DNA of 64,000 bases from Promethearchaeia archaeon (GTDB taxonomy: Archaea > Asgardarchaeota > Lokiarchaeia > Sigyniarchaeales > SOKP01). The notes beneath the pieces are model-generated. The model was not told where the DNA came from and did not search any database. It saw only the letters and a list, made by a program, of their open reading frames with translations. Positions 51,996 through 61,241 of this stretch are shown here, piece by piece. Position numbers and translations under genes: made by a program. The first letter of the stretch is position 1, and each line of letters starts with the position of its first letter. The stretch lies in NCBI GenBank assembly GCA_029856125.1, contig JAHQWJ010000143.1:1-64000 (forward strand), read 5' to 3'.

Positions 51996-53264
51996 CTATT
52001 TTCGCTTTTTTTTCCCCAGTTTTCCAATTGCCGCCATGAACCATTCGGGGCTTCCAACTCCATTAGCAAATTCCATCCAAATGTACATTAAAAATCCACA
52101 TAAGCCAATATATGTAATATCCATGATAAGAAAGAGTACAATGCCAAATTGTCTACTGTATAAACCGAGGAATAGTTGATGAAATAAAAATAAACTTAAA
52201 GATACTTTGCCGTAGTATACTAGCGTTTTAATAAAATTACCATATTTTTTCTTGATATCAATGAAGTAAAAGCTAATGGAAATTATTAATAAAGCAACGC
52301 CTAAATTATATATCAAATTTTGGCCTCTTCCTCTGATTAAAAATTCTGGTATCCCCGGTATTTCAAATAAAGCTTGACTATTAATGGTGATTAATAATCC
52401 AAGACTAGGATATTCTTGGACACCCCCTAAGATTGTATAGCGAGTAAACAATTTACATCCGAGACCAATACCAACCAAGATGAAGATTATGCTCCAAACC
52501 ATTAATATACGAAACAATCCCACATAAGCGTCGTGTGTTCCTTTATTCATCGCTTCGTGCAGATATTCTCCAAAAATAGTAGAGATAAAACAGATAGCGA
52601 GTCCTGGAAGAAGAGGTATCATAGGAATTGGTCCAACTACGATGTAATTAATTGTAATTATTACCAAATTACCAGCTTCCACTCCAGGAAAAAAAATTAA
52701 ATCTCTAATTGGGTTAGAAATAAGAACGATTAAAATGCCAATAATTCCTCGATATAATTTTGGAATTTTTAACGCGTAATAAGAAAATATCTGGGAGAAG
52801 CCAATGAACATTAAAATATTCCAACCCCATAAATTGAAAGGAAAACGAATCTCGGGGGCTTCTATGCTTACAGATGCTAAGTTATAAAACGTAGCTATCA
52901 GAATAATAATGATTCCTCTCGAGAAAATTCTCATACGAATTACTTTAGCGGGGAGGATATTTTGCTTATTTCTTATACTGAATATCACGCTTAAAGAGGA
53001 CAAAAAAACAAATAGGGAGGGACCTAGAAAATCTAAAACTGTAAATAACAATCCGTAAAGATAGCGGTTTTCGCTATCTAGCCAAATACCGGAAGAATGG
53101 GCTAAAATTATAAAGACTATGGCAAAGCCTTTTACAAAATCGATGCTTCCAATTCGTTTTGAAGATGCAAAATCCCGGACATCCTCTAATGGGATTAATT
53201 CTTGCATATAGTTTATGAGAGGAGGGGATTCGGTTGCTGTTCCATCTTCTTTTTCAACTGACAT
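51996..53264 (-). CDS. Multi-helix membrane acyltransferase (HGSNAT/DUF1624-like), copy A
   Basis: 422 residues with about ten membrane helices. ATG 53264 has a GGTGA site upstream. The start of the first helix region, RIGSIDFVKGFAIVFIILAHSSGIW, matches the heparan-alpha-glucosaminide N-acetyltransferase (DUF1624) family, which carries acyl groups from acetyl-CoA across the membrane with an active His. The GPSLFVFLSSLSVIFS helix follows. The second copy lies directly upstream and reads the same pattern, so the two arose by duplication. They may acylate surface sugars or lipids. Confidence 0.8.
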   Translation of the reverse strand: MSVEKEDGTATESPPLINYMQELIPLEDVRDFASSKRIGSIDFVKGFAIVFIILAHSSGIWLDSENRYLYGLLFTVLDFLGPSLFVFLSSLSVIFSIRNKQNILPAKVIRMRIFSRGIIIILIATFYNLASVSIEAPEIRFPFNLWGWNILMFIGFSQIFSYYALKIPKLYRGIIGILIVLISNPIRDLIFFPGVEAGNLVIITINYIVVGPIPMIPLLPGLAICFISTIFGEYLHEAMNKGTHDAYVGLFRILMVWSIIFILVGIGLGCKLFTRYTILGGVQEYPSLGLLITINSQALFEIPGIPEFLIRGRGQNLIYNLGVALLIISISFYFIDIKKKYGNFIKTLVYYGKVSLSLFLFHQLFLGLYSRQFGIVLFLIMDITYIGLCGFLMYIWMEFANGVGSPEWFMAAIGKLGKKKRK

Positions 53265-53376
53265 TTTTCACCAAATAAAATTTTAAAATTATAGAATATT
53301 CTAATCTTGTGAAAATTTAAACTTTATCACAAAAGGGAAAAATTGAGATAAGAAATTAGAAATTATTTGTATCGAC

Positions 53377-54780
53377 TTATCTTTCTGAACCTTTAGTACG
53401 ATCGCGTTTTATTTTGTGAACTGTTTCTTTTATTTCTTCTTCGATGACGAGAATTTCTTTTTTTACCGTTTTGCTCGTCTTTTGCCCAATTCGCCCAACT
53501 TGAACCATAAGCCATTCCGGCGACCCCACACCGTTATAAAATTCGTTCCAAATATACATTAAAAATCCCCAGAAGCCAACATAACTGAATAATAAGACGA
53601 AATAAAGAACAATATCTAGGGCGTTCAAAAATAGCGTTACAAAAACAAAATGTAACAAAAACAAGCTTAACGATACTTTTCCATAATAATTTATCATTGA
53701 AATAAAATTATTCATTTTCCTTTTAATATCTAGGATGTAGAAACATACTGCAATAAGAATAAGGGCCGCTCCTAAATTATATACCATGTTAGGAGCTCTT
53801 CCCCTTATTAGAAACTCCCACATACCGGGATAAGTCATCCCAGGTATAAACGTTTGTGTCCTCATATGAAGTAAAAGAATGATATGGGGGTATTCATTTG
53901 AAGGTAGGGTTCCTATCGTAATATCCGTAGCTAAAATAAACTCATCTCCAGGTATATAAGAATTTCTTCCTAGAAAAATACCTATGAGGACGAAAAATAT
54001 ACCATAATATAAGAAGGTTCGAAAGAGCTTTCGATAGTCTTTTTTAGTTCCACCAATCATTGCCTCGTATAAATATTCTCCAAAAATCGAAGAAATAAAG
54101 CAAATTGAAATCCACGGCAATAAAGGTGTCATAGGAGAGGGGGATGTTATTATGTAATGCAGAACAGTACTTATTAAATCTCCCGCTTCCCTTCCTTGAA
54201 AAAGGAATTGCCGAATTGGGTCAGATGCAAAGATAATAAAAAAACCAATGATAGCCCGAGCAAGTTTACTAAGTTTCAATGCGTAATAAGAAAATACCTG
54301 CGATAAACCAATAAACATCAATATGTTCCAACCCCAAAGAGTTGCGGGAAAAGAATAACCTTCGATAGTAAATTCAATAGATATTAAATTAAAAATAACC
54401 GCTATTACTATAATCATAATACCCCGAGAAAAAATTCTATTCCTTATAACTTTCTCTTTCATGTCTACCTTTCTGCGGCTGATACTGAAAACAACGCTTA
54501 AGGCGGATAGAAAGACAAATAAAGAGGGGCCAAATATATCCAGAAAGGCAAATAAAATCCCGTAAAAGAACATCCAGGAAGGAACAAGCCACGCACCAGC
54601 TGTATGCGCCCCCATTATAAAAACTATTGCTATTCCCTTGACGAAATCTATGCTTCCAATTCTTCTCGAGGAGGAAAAATCTCTAAGTTCCTCGACGGGT
54701 ATTGCTTGTTTCAAATAGTCAAAAAGGGGAATTGAATCTAAGTCTACCTCGTTATTTTCTTCGGATGACATGTTAATCAA
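53377..54780 (-). CDS. Multi-helix membrane acyltransferase (HGSNAT/DUF1624-like), copy B
   Basis: 467 residues from TTG 54780; ATG 54771 is equally good. It shares most of its length with the downstream gene: RRIGSIDFVKGIAIVFIMGAHTAGAW, GPSLFVFLSALSVVFS, LWGWNILMFIGLSQVFSYYALKLSKLARAIIG and the closing GSPEWLMVQVG. It has about ten membrane helices and an additional ~40-residue charged C-terminal tail (KTVKKEILVIEEEIKETVHKIK). The His in AHTAGAW corresponds to the likely catalytic His of the family. The two genes are 112 nt apart on the same strand. Confidence 0.8.
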   Translation of the reverse strand: MINMSSEENNEVDLDSIPLFDYLKQAIPVEELRDFSSSRRIGSIDFVKGIAIVFIMGAHTAGAWLVPSWMFFYGILFAFLDIFGPSLFVFLSALSVVFSISRRKVDMKEKVIRNRIFSRGIMIIVIAVIFNLISIEFTIEGYSFPATLWGWNILMFIGLSQVFSYYALKLSKLARAIIGFFIIFASDPIRQFLFQGREAGDLISTVLHYIITSPSPMTPLLPWISICFISSIFGEYLYEAMIGGTKKDYRKLFRTFLYYGIFFVLIGIFLGRNSYIPGDEFILATDITIGTLPSNEYPHIILLLHMRTQTFIPGMTYPGMWEFLIRGRAPNMVYNLGAALILIAVCFYILDIKRKMNNFISMINYYGKVSLSLFLLHFVFVTLFLNALDIVLYFVLLFSYVGFWGFLMYIWNEFYNGVGSPEWLMVQVGRIGQKTSKTVKKEILVIEEEIKETVHKIKRDRTKGSER

Positions 54781-54890
54781 TAAATTATTATTTTTAATGA
54801 GATGTATTTTAAGACTTAAATTAATATTAGTATTTTAGTTTATAGTATTTGAACATTTATTTAATAAATAATTCAAAAATATGATATACT

Positions 54891-55298
54891 ATGAATATCA
54901 AAAGATATTTAGATTTTCGGTTATTAGGATTAACTGGTTCGATATTATTGATACTGTCTCAATTTTTACCTTGGTTCTCTAACCAATCTTTATTATATAT
55001 ATATATGATTTCAACGAGTGTAGCTATTGAAGATTCTTTTTTATATTTATTTCCCCTAATTTGCGGGATAATATGTTTGGTTGGAACTATAGTAATTATT
55101 TATAATTTGGATTACAAGATTAATTCTGTAATCATTAATTTTATAGGACTTGGGTTTTTTTTGATGTTTATTATTGAGATCATTCCGAAAGAACTCCTTT
55201 ATATTCCCTATGCAGAAATTGGATTTTACTTTTCAGTTATTGGATCAATTCTAATATTTTTCGATATTTTAAACATACTCTTAATCAAACATGAATAA
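54891..55298 (+). CDS. Four-helix membrane protein upstream of the membrane wHTH gene
   Basis: 135 residues, mostly four hydrophobic helices (LLGLTGSILLILSQFLPWF, FLYLFPLICGIICLVGTIVII, VIINFIGLGFFLMFIIEI, IGFYFSVIGSILIFFDILNILLI) with few polar residues. No family recognised. The next gene's frame is continuous with this stop codon, and its putative ATT start comes 18 nt later, so the two are co-translated. Diverges from the acyltransferase pair. Confidence 0.6.
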   Translation: MNIKRYLDFRLLGLTGSILLILSQFLPWFSNQSLLYIYMISTSVAIEDSFLYLFPLICGIICLVGTIVIIYNLDYKINSVIINFIGLGFFLMFIIEIIPKELLYIPYAEIGFYFSVIGSILIFFDILNILLIKHE

Positions 55299-55316
55299 TT
55301 AGGAAGGGATCTAGAA

Positions 55317-56210
55317 ATTACGGAAAAAGAAGAAATAGATAAAAAAAAAGCTTCTACTGACGCCGAGGCTAATTATTACTATGCTTTAAGTCACAAATTA
55401 AGAAGAAAGATAATCAAAATTATAGGAGAAAATAAATTTTCTTCATTTACTTACCTTAAAAAAGAGTTAAATGTGAGTACAGGCACTATTTACCATCATT
55501 TAGATACCCTTTCTAGTTTGATTGAACAGCAAGATGACAAAAAGTATTATTTGTCGGAATTAGGACTCCATGCTTATAATTCGCTGATTGATAATAAAGA
55601 TAACATTATCACACCTGAGTTCAGCAAAAAAGAATTTAATTCCCCTATATTAAAAGGATTAATGTTTCTTACTCCAAAAACCTATATAAACTACGAGAAC
55701 AAGAGAACATATAGGGTAATAATATTTTCAATTCTGATTGCTTTAATTGGCTCCCTTTTTTGCGGTTTGAACGGTTTATTCCCCTTTTTCCTATTTTTCA
55801 GTGAATCCTTGATGGTATTTCCTACCACTGAAACAATTTTTCAATTTCTACTCGCTCTTTTTTTTATAGGAAACATCTTTCTTTATTTTCTAATAAATGA
55901 AGGATTATCTCGAATCATTTATAAGAAAAGAGAGAATACTTTGAAGTTTTTAGCGACATTTGTGATAATTTTTTTTCCTTTAGATATTTACTTAGCGTTG
56001 CGGTTTATTTTAACCTCAACTGGTTCGCTAGATTTTTCATATATTAGAGTGTTAGACAATGTACTTATGATTTTGTTTCAAGTGTGGTCTCTGTGGTTAT
56101 TAACCTATAATTTAAGCATTAATAAAAAATTGAAAATTGAAAATTCGTTAATAGTTTCTTTTCTAGTACATTATGGTGGATTCTCAATAATCCTCTTAAT
56201 TTCTATTTAA
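55317..56210 (+). CDS. Winged-helix regulator with C-terminal membrane domain (probable ATT start)
   Basis: About 297 residues. The wHTH is complete only if the protein begins before GTG 55473: upstream in the same frame are YYYALSHKLRRKIIKIIGEN and FTYLKKELN, which match the ArsR-type ALSHPLRRKIL first helix. No ATG, GTG or TTG is found between the stop of the previous gene (TAA 55296-55298) and 55473. AGGAAGGGA at 55301-55309 lies 7 nt before ATT 55317, so ATT may be the start. After the wHTH (to ~100) come five or six membrane helices. It resembles membrane-bound regulators. Its end overlaps the convergent ATP-grasp gene by 8 nt. Confidence 0.75.
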   Translation: MTEKEEIDKKKASTDAEANYYYALSHKLRRKIIKIIGENKFSSFTYLKKELNVSTGTIYHHLDTLSSLIEQQDDKKYYLSELGLHAYNSLIDNKDNIITPEFSKKEFNSPILKGLMFLTPKTYINYENKRTYRVIIFSILIALIGSLFCGLNGLFPFFLFFSESLMVFPTTETIFQFLLALFFIGNIFLYFLINEGLSRIIYKKRENTLKFLATFVIIFFPLDIYLALRFILTSTGSLDFSYIRVLDNVLMILFQVWSLWLLTYNLSINKKLKIENSLIVSFLVHYGGFSIILLISI

Positions 56211-57519
56211 TTATTCGAAAGTCGAATTTGCCAAAAATCTGAGTAATCTGAGACATACGATGCCTCGAGGATTGGATGTCATTTGATTTTGTCGCGATAA
56301 AACAAGAATAAGAAGTTTCTTGGTTCTTATCTACTCCTTTCATAATAATTGGTGGGGTTATTATTTCAGGAATCAGATTTATCAATTGAGGCAATATTAA
56401 CTTATTTATCTCCCCTGATGTATACTCCCCGTCATATTTCAATTTTATTTGAGTAAATTCTGAAAACTTATGAGGGATCATTTTGAAATTTTGTAACTTC
56501 TTTTTTTGAGTGAGAAGTAAATCCATAGGATTGAATTCTAATACATTCCTAATTCCTACATAGGACGTAGTTAATCTTGGATTAATTTCGATAAAAGAGA
56601 GAGAATTGTCAACTTTCTTCACAAAATCTATTCCAAAATAACCTTTGAATGTTGATAAATCTACACCCTTTAATATATTTTCTATTTGAGCTTTTAACTG
56701 TTCAAACTGATCTACGGGAGTAAATCCCCCAAGGTACGCAGAATCCATAGTAGGGTCCGTTATTTGTAAATTCTGAGCGTTGATGCTTAATATTTTAGGA
56801 CCATTTTCGACCAGTTTTCCAAGAGGTTGATCATTGATGATTGAAACACTCATAGGATCGCCTTCAATATATTCTTGAAGGATATATTTTCTATTTGTAT
56901 TTGTTATTTTGTTAGAACTTTCAAAAAAATGCAATATCTCGTCTTTTTTCTCGAAATAAAAAATTAATTCTGATCCTACTCCATCATCAGGTTTGATGAC
57001 GATTGAACTATTTATTTGATCAAATTTTTGAAGGATAAAATCTAAATCCAAAATATTTCCATTAAAGGGGATACTATATGATTTTGGAGTATTTATTTCA
57101 TTCTCAATAAAGAACCTATAAGTTTCTAGCTTAGACGCTCCGAGCTTTATACCGTTTAAATCTATACTTAATAATTTCTTATTATTCTTTTTTACAATTT
57201 TTGTAAGATTATAGAGAACATTTGAAAATTCGGGTGCAATTACAAAACAATAATCAGAATTCCTTACGCAGGTGGTATATTTTTGCAAATAATCTTCTTC
57301 CAACTCAACAGATTTTATTATGTCTGCTTTCATATAAAGGGATAAAAATTTAATCCTAGAATCCAATAGAGTAGTAATATGAAAACCTAAATTCTTAAAA
57401 TCTTCTATAATTGTCCGCAACATGGCATACCCTTCGCAGAATAAAGACGAAGGGATTTCAACTTGATTAAAGCCTCCTCCTGAGACGAATTCAAAGATAA
57501 AGATTTTTTGACTGAACAT
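56203..57519 (-). CDS. ATP-grasp ligase (MfnD/COG1821-like)
   Basis: 438 residues. The N-terminal domain opens with IFIFEFVSGGGF, EGYAMLRTIIEDFKNLGF and TTLLD, the starting pattern of the archaeal ATP-grasp group that includes tyramine-glutamate ligase MfnD. The ATP-grasp core contains VIKPDDGVGSELI, ILQEYIEGDPMSVSIINDQ and FIEINPRLTTSYVGIRNVL with the EIN metal ligand. It forms a carboxylate-amine bond. MfnD makes a methanofuran precursor; whether this is the real substrate is not decided by sequence, as related enzymes handle amino acids. Converges on the membrane wHTH gene. Confidence 0.75.
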   Translation of the reverse strand: MFSQKIFIFEFVSGGGFNQVEIPSSLFCEGYAMLRTIIEDFKNLGFHITTLLDSRIKFLSLYMKADIIKSVELEEDYLQKYTTCVRNSDYCFVIAPEFSNVLYNLTKIVKKNNKKLLSIDLNGIKLGASKLETYRFFIENEINTPKSYSIPFNGNILDLDFILQKFDQINSSIVIKPDDGVGSELIFYFEKKDEILHFFESSNKITNTNRKYILQEYIEGDPMSVSIINDQPLGKLVENGPKILSINAQNLQITDPTMDSAYLGGFTPVDQFEQLKAQIENILKGVDLSTFKGYFGIDFVKKVDNSLSFIEINPRLTTSYVGIRNVLEFNPMDLLLTQKKKLQNFKMIPHKFSEFTQIKLKYDGEYTSGEINKLILPQLINLIPEIITPPIIMKGVDKNQETSYSCFIATKSNDIQSSRHRMSQITQIFGKFDFRIIK

Positions 57520-57616
57520 TTTTAATATGAAGTACTAATTTTCATAATTTTAAAATGGTTTTAAAATAAGAATAAATTATTACTCTTAACTGAATTTAAA
57601 TAAAAAACTGTGAATT

Positions 57617-58861
57617 ATGACTTTTTTTACAGAAGAAGTAATGCAAAGAATTCGATATCTGCATTATAAAATTAAAAAAATTGAAGAAGCGTTAGATAAA
57701 GAGGAAGAAGGTTTTTCTTTAGACGACCTAAATCTTGTCTTAGAATATACTAAAATTTTAAACATTAACTATCAGAATGAAGATCAAATTAAACTCTTAA
57801 AAGCTTTAGACATTACTCCAATTTTCTTAGAACCACAAGAGAACAATAGAGAAATCCATATTAACGACTTAATGTTTGAGTGTGCGCGAACTTTATGGGT
57901 TATGGCACGAGCTTATTCTCATCTCTCAGAAAAGTTTGAAAGCAATGAAGAATGGGAAGATGCTATAATAGCTATGGTTGAAAGTAGTAAAATATTTAAA
58001 ACAGGTGCGTATTTTAGTGCAGCATCTATTAAACAACATGATTTAGGGGTAACTCTTTCATCTGAGAACCTAGAATTAAATTCTGAAGAAGCGAGAATAC
58101 TTGCGCAGGGTGTGGCGGCTTTGAAGGAAGAAAATTCTAATAACACATACTTTGCCTCTAAACTCTACTCGGGGTTAAGTTCACTGTCAAAAAGATTATT
58201 CTATTTAAAGAAACATGAGGAGAAAAAAAAACAACAATTAAGAGCTCAATTTCATTTCGATATGGGTAAAGCATGTCAATTAAAAGCTCAAGCTTCGTTA
58301 GAATCTTCTATTACTAATATCAATACAGATAAAGTTACGAAACTCCAACAGAAGGCAAATTTTTACTTTTTAAAATCGGAAGAAATATGGAGTGAGATGA
58401 TCAGTAGTCTGTCTGAATTATCTAGCGAGGAAAAAAGTAGTATTGAGCAAAACATATCCATCGTTAAAGATGTGTTAAAAGAAAAGAACTTAGATCTATT
58501 GGATTACGAAGAGATCAAAAGAATTCAAGACCCGGAGCCAATTATTATTATTCCAGAAAATTTAGCCCCATTTGTTCCAAAAAGCACGATATACTTAACT
58601 AAGTTCGTGCCAAAGGATTTGAATATTAAGAGATTTAAATCGTTCCAAAAGAAAAAATTGGAACAAAAAATCCCATATAGCAAACGAGAAAGACTAATGG
58701 ATAAGAAAGCTGGAATCGTGAGAACTATTAATGAATTGAAATTACTAAAAGAGAATAAAGAAATTGATATTGATAAATTCGCTGAACTACTAGAGAAATA
58801 TGCCGTAAAATTGAATATGATAGATACTGCTATAGAAAAATTAGCTCATGCAACCAAGTAA
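57617..58861 (+). CDS. BRO1-like helical protein (ESCRT-type partner)
   Basis: 414 residues, all helical, no membrane segment. The central part, residues ~85-235, shows the TPR-like helical pairs of BRO1/ALIX domains: MFECARTLWVMARAYSHLSEKFESNEEWEDAIIAMVESSKIFKTGAYFSAASIKQHD, then GVAALKEENSNNTYFASKLYSGLSSLSKRL and AQFHFDMGKACQLKAQAS. A proline-rich linker (PEPIIIIPENLAPFVPKST) and a helical tail follow. In eukaryotes BRO1 proteins link cargo or membranes to ESCRT-III. No ESCRT gene is in the window. The fold call rests on pattern alone. Confidence 0.6.
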   Translation: MTFFTEEVMQRIRYLHYKIKKIEEALDKEEEGFSLDDLNLVLEYTKILNINYQNEDQIKLLKALDITPIFLEPQENNREIHINDLMFECARTLWVMARAYSHLSEKFESNEEWEDAIIAMVESSKIFKTGAYFSAASIKQHDLGVTLSSENLELNSEEARILAQGVAALKEENSNNTYFASKLYSGLSSLSKRLFYLKKHEEKKKQQLRAQFHFDMGKACQLKAQASLESSITNINTDKVTKLQQKANFYFLKSEEIWSEMISSLSELSSEEKSSIEQNISIVKDVLKEKNLDLLDYEEIKRIQDPEPIIIIPENLAPFVPKSTIYLTKFVPKDLNIKRFKSFQKKKLEQKIPYSKRERLMDKKAGIVRTINELKLLKENKEIDIDKFAELLEKYAVKLNMIDTAIEKLAHATK

Positions 58862-58894
58862 TAATTAAAACTTTCAAAAATGCTTTATTTTAAT

Positions 58895-59371
58895 TTACTT
58901 CTTTTCAAAATATAATTTTCTATTTTGTTCCAATTCAAATTTTCTTTCAGCCTCCTCTTTAAAGAGAATATCGTAAATTTCTTTAAAAACAATTCCGAGT
59001 AAAAGTGTTTCTATAATTAGGTTTAACGTTACCATCATCAGTTGAAGATCATGCAAATCAATAAACAATAACGATATAAAAACAAATAGATGAGGCGTAT
59101 ATATTAACGATACCACTCCAATTCTCTTTCCAAATTTGGAAATATGCTCTTCTTCTAGGCAAAATACACGGTCCAACTTTAGAGCTTCTATTAAATAGTA
59201 AAAGCTAAAAACAAGATTTACTAAGGCTAAGATAATTATAAAATCTCTTTCGTCTGGCTCCAAGGCAATATAAGGCTTTAAAATTATAGATCCAAGTAAT
59301 AAAGTTGATGAGAAAACAAATTGAACAACTGATAATGATAGCAAACCATCATGAAAGTATTTATAATCCAT
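58895..59371 (-). CDS. Four-helix membrane protein of unknown function
   Basis: 158 residues with four hydrophobic helices (GLLSLSVVQFVFSSTLLLGSIIL, DFIIILALVNLVFSFYYLIEAL, VVSLIYTPHLFVFISLLFIDL, MMVTLNLIIETLLLGIVFKEIY). The loop between helices two and three has charged residues (DRVFCLEEEHISKFGK), and the tail is basic and charged. No known motif. It converges on the BRO1-like gene and starts 107 nt from the divergent large membrane protein gene. Confidence 0.6.
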   Translation of the reverse strand: MDYKYFHDGLLSLSVVQFVFSSTLLLGSIILKPYIALEPDERDFIIILALVNLVFSFYYLIEALKLDRVFCLEEEHISKFGKRIGVVSLIYTPHLFVFISLLFIDLHDLQLMMVTLNLIIETLLLGIVFKEIYDILFKEEAERKFELEQNRKLYFEKK

Positions 59372-59487
59372 TTTTCGTCTAATTCTTTTTTTCTGTAAAT
59401 AGGATTCTGGTCTAATTTTAAAATTGAACTTTTATTAAAGATAAAAACAAAAATGTATTATTAATTAATAAAAATTGCGTGCTTTCA

Positions 59488-61182
59488 ATGACATATTTAA
59501 CCGACGAAGAAATAGAGAGTTTAAAATTAATACATCCCAAAAAACGATATCTGCGTTATTTTTTTCTAGCAATTGGTATACTAATTATTTTTTTAGGGTG
59601 TCTGTTTACATTTATAGGTTTTGATTATGGAATAACTCTTAACGGATTTAATCTCTCTCTCATCGTAAGTATCTTAATTATTATATTTGGTGGTATTATT
59701 ACTTCAAAATATTATATAACGCCCTACTACATACGGGAAAATTCTCTAACCTTTAAAAAAATGCGAGATTTAAGAGAACCGGTTGAAGATTATGTGAAAT
59801 TTAATTCGTTTGCTCTTACAAGACTCATAGCCTCTATTCTCTTAATAATTAATGGGCTTATTTCGTATACTATATTTGGAGGTGATGTTGGTCACGAGGT
59901 AGAATTTGGGAGTGCGATAGTTCTTGGGGGACCCTCTTGGTTTTATGTTACTGGTTTTCCAATGTTAATGACAGGTCTTGGTTTATTAATTTATTTTATT
60001 CTGAGTCCTTTTCGAGGTATATTTTCCAAATCGAAGAACTTTCTTTTCTTTTCCGAAATTAGACCTGGGTTTGCATGGTTAACCGAAATTCCGAAAAAAG
60101 ATATCGAATTTGTACGATTCCAAAATAATCACACCGGACCCAAATTGGCTTGGATTATTCTAATGATCCCTTTCATCGTCTTACAACTCATGACGGCTAT
60201 CCCCTTACTTGCGGTCGAAAATGCAGGGCCAGACTTCGTATTGTCATGGACATTTATCATATTATCTTTTATTGACATCGTAGTTTTAGTTGTTTTGGTG
60301 ATATTTCAACAAAAATATTTCGAAATTGCTACACAAGAAAAATTATATGAAATGTGGTTTTCACCGATAAAATTGAAGAACCAATCACATTTTAAAGAAA
60401 AATTTGCCAATTTTTTAGAGTGTAATCCAAATCTACGAGATGCTGAAACAAACAGCGATGATAAGGTATTCTCAAGTATTAATTCGACTAATTTTCAATT
60501 ATTCAAGCTCATCTTTGGATTATTTTTAATAACAATTGCTCTTATAATGCTCACGCAAATGGTATTATTTGGTCCTCAAGTATGGTGGTTCGCTTTAATG
60601 TATGGTTTAATGTTGTTGGTAAAAGCTGTTTTTTACGATTTCAGTAAAAAGAATGGAGATTCATTTAAATTTAACGAAGAATCAAGAGAATTTAGGTTCA
60701 AGCGAGAATTCCTACATAAGTTCCACTATATTGGCGCTAATAAGGTAGAATCAATAAGCGTAAAAAAATGGTACAGAAAAATAGATTTTTTTGATGTTTT
60801 TGGAATATGTGGACTTTTAGTATTTCTCACTCTTCAACAATTGGAAGGATGGATAGTAGCGGATACTTTAACGCTAAGAATAGATAATTTAATTAGTACC
60901 TTGCTATGGATATTGATAATCGCATTTATTACGTTTTATTTATGCTTTCCGATAGATTTCATTGAAGTTAAATCGCCATCTATAACTTATAGAGTTCAAA
61001 TCACTTTAAAATTAAAAGAAACTAACAGTATTAAGCAATGCATAAAAAATTTGAAAAATTTTCCGAAGGAAATTATGCAACCTGAAATGAAAAAGACTTT
61101 TCTAATAAGAATGGTGATAATTTTTGCTCTTATTTTCGGGAGCTTATTCTATATGATGTTTTATTTTTTAATGTTATTTTAA
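59488..61182 (+). CDS. Large membrane protein of unknown function
   Basis: About 564 residues from ATG 59488; GTG 59479 is also possible. Around ten hydrophobic helices in three groups (~25-75, ~105-175 and ~210-270, then ~330-375, ~425-480 and ~540-565). Two soluble stretches (~280-325 and ~380-420) lie between them and alternate helix and strand, as in PH-like membrane modules (FKFNEESREFRFKREFLHKFHYIG resembles a bPH-type strand pattern). The repeat of a helix pair followed by a short beta-rich segment suggests internal duplication. No catalytic motif. Confidence 0.6.
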   Translation: MTYLTDEEIESLKLIHPKKRYLRYFFLAIGILIIFLGCLFTFIGFDYGITLNGFNLSLIVSILIIIFGGIITSKYYITPYYIRENSLTFKKMRDLREPVEDYVKFNSFALTRLIASILLIINGLISYTIFGGDVGHEVEFGSAIVLGGPSWFYVTGFPMLMTGLGLLIYFILSPFRGIFSKSKNFLFFSEIRPGFAWLTEIPKKDIEFVRFQNNHTGPKLAWIILMIPFIVLQLMTAIPLLAVENAGPDFVLSWTFIILSFIDIVVLVVLVIFQQKYFEIATQEKLYEMWFSPIKLKNQSHFKEKFANFLECNPNLRDAETNSDDKVFSSINSTNFQLFKLIFGLFLITIALIMLTQMVLFGPQVWWFALMYGLMLLVKAVFYDFSKKNGDSFKFNEESREFRFKREFLHKFHYIGANKVESISVKKWYRKIDFFDVFGICGLLVFLTLQQLEGWIVADTLTLRIDNLISTLLWILIIAFITFYLCFPIDFIEVKSPSITYRVQITLKLKETNSIKQCIKNLKNFPKEIMQPEMKKTFLIRMVIIFALIFGSLFYMMFYFLMLF

Positions 61183-61241
61183 ATATTCGCCTTTGACTCT
61201 TAAATAATAATGAATTAATTTCTAGAAATCTTTTATTGCAT

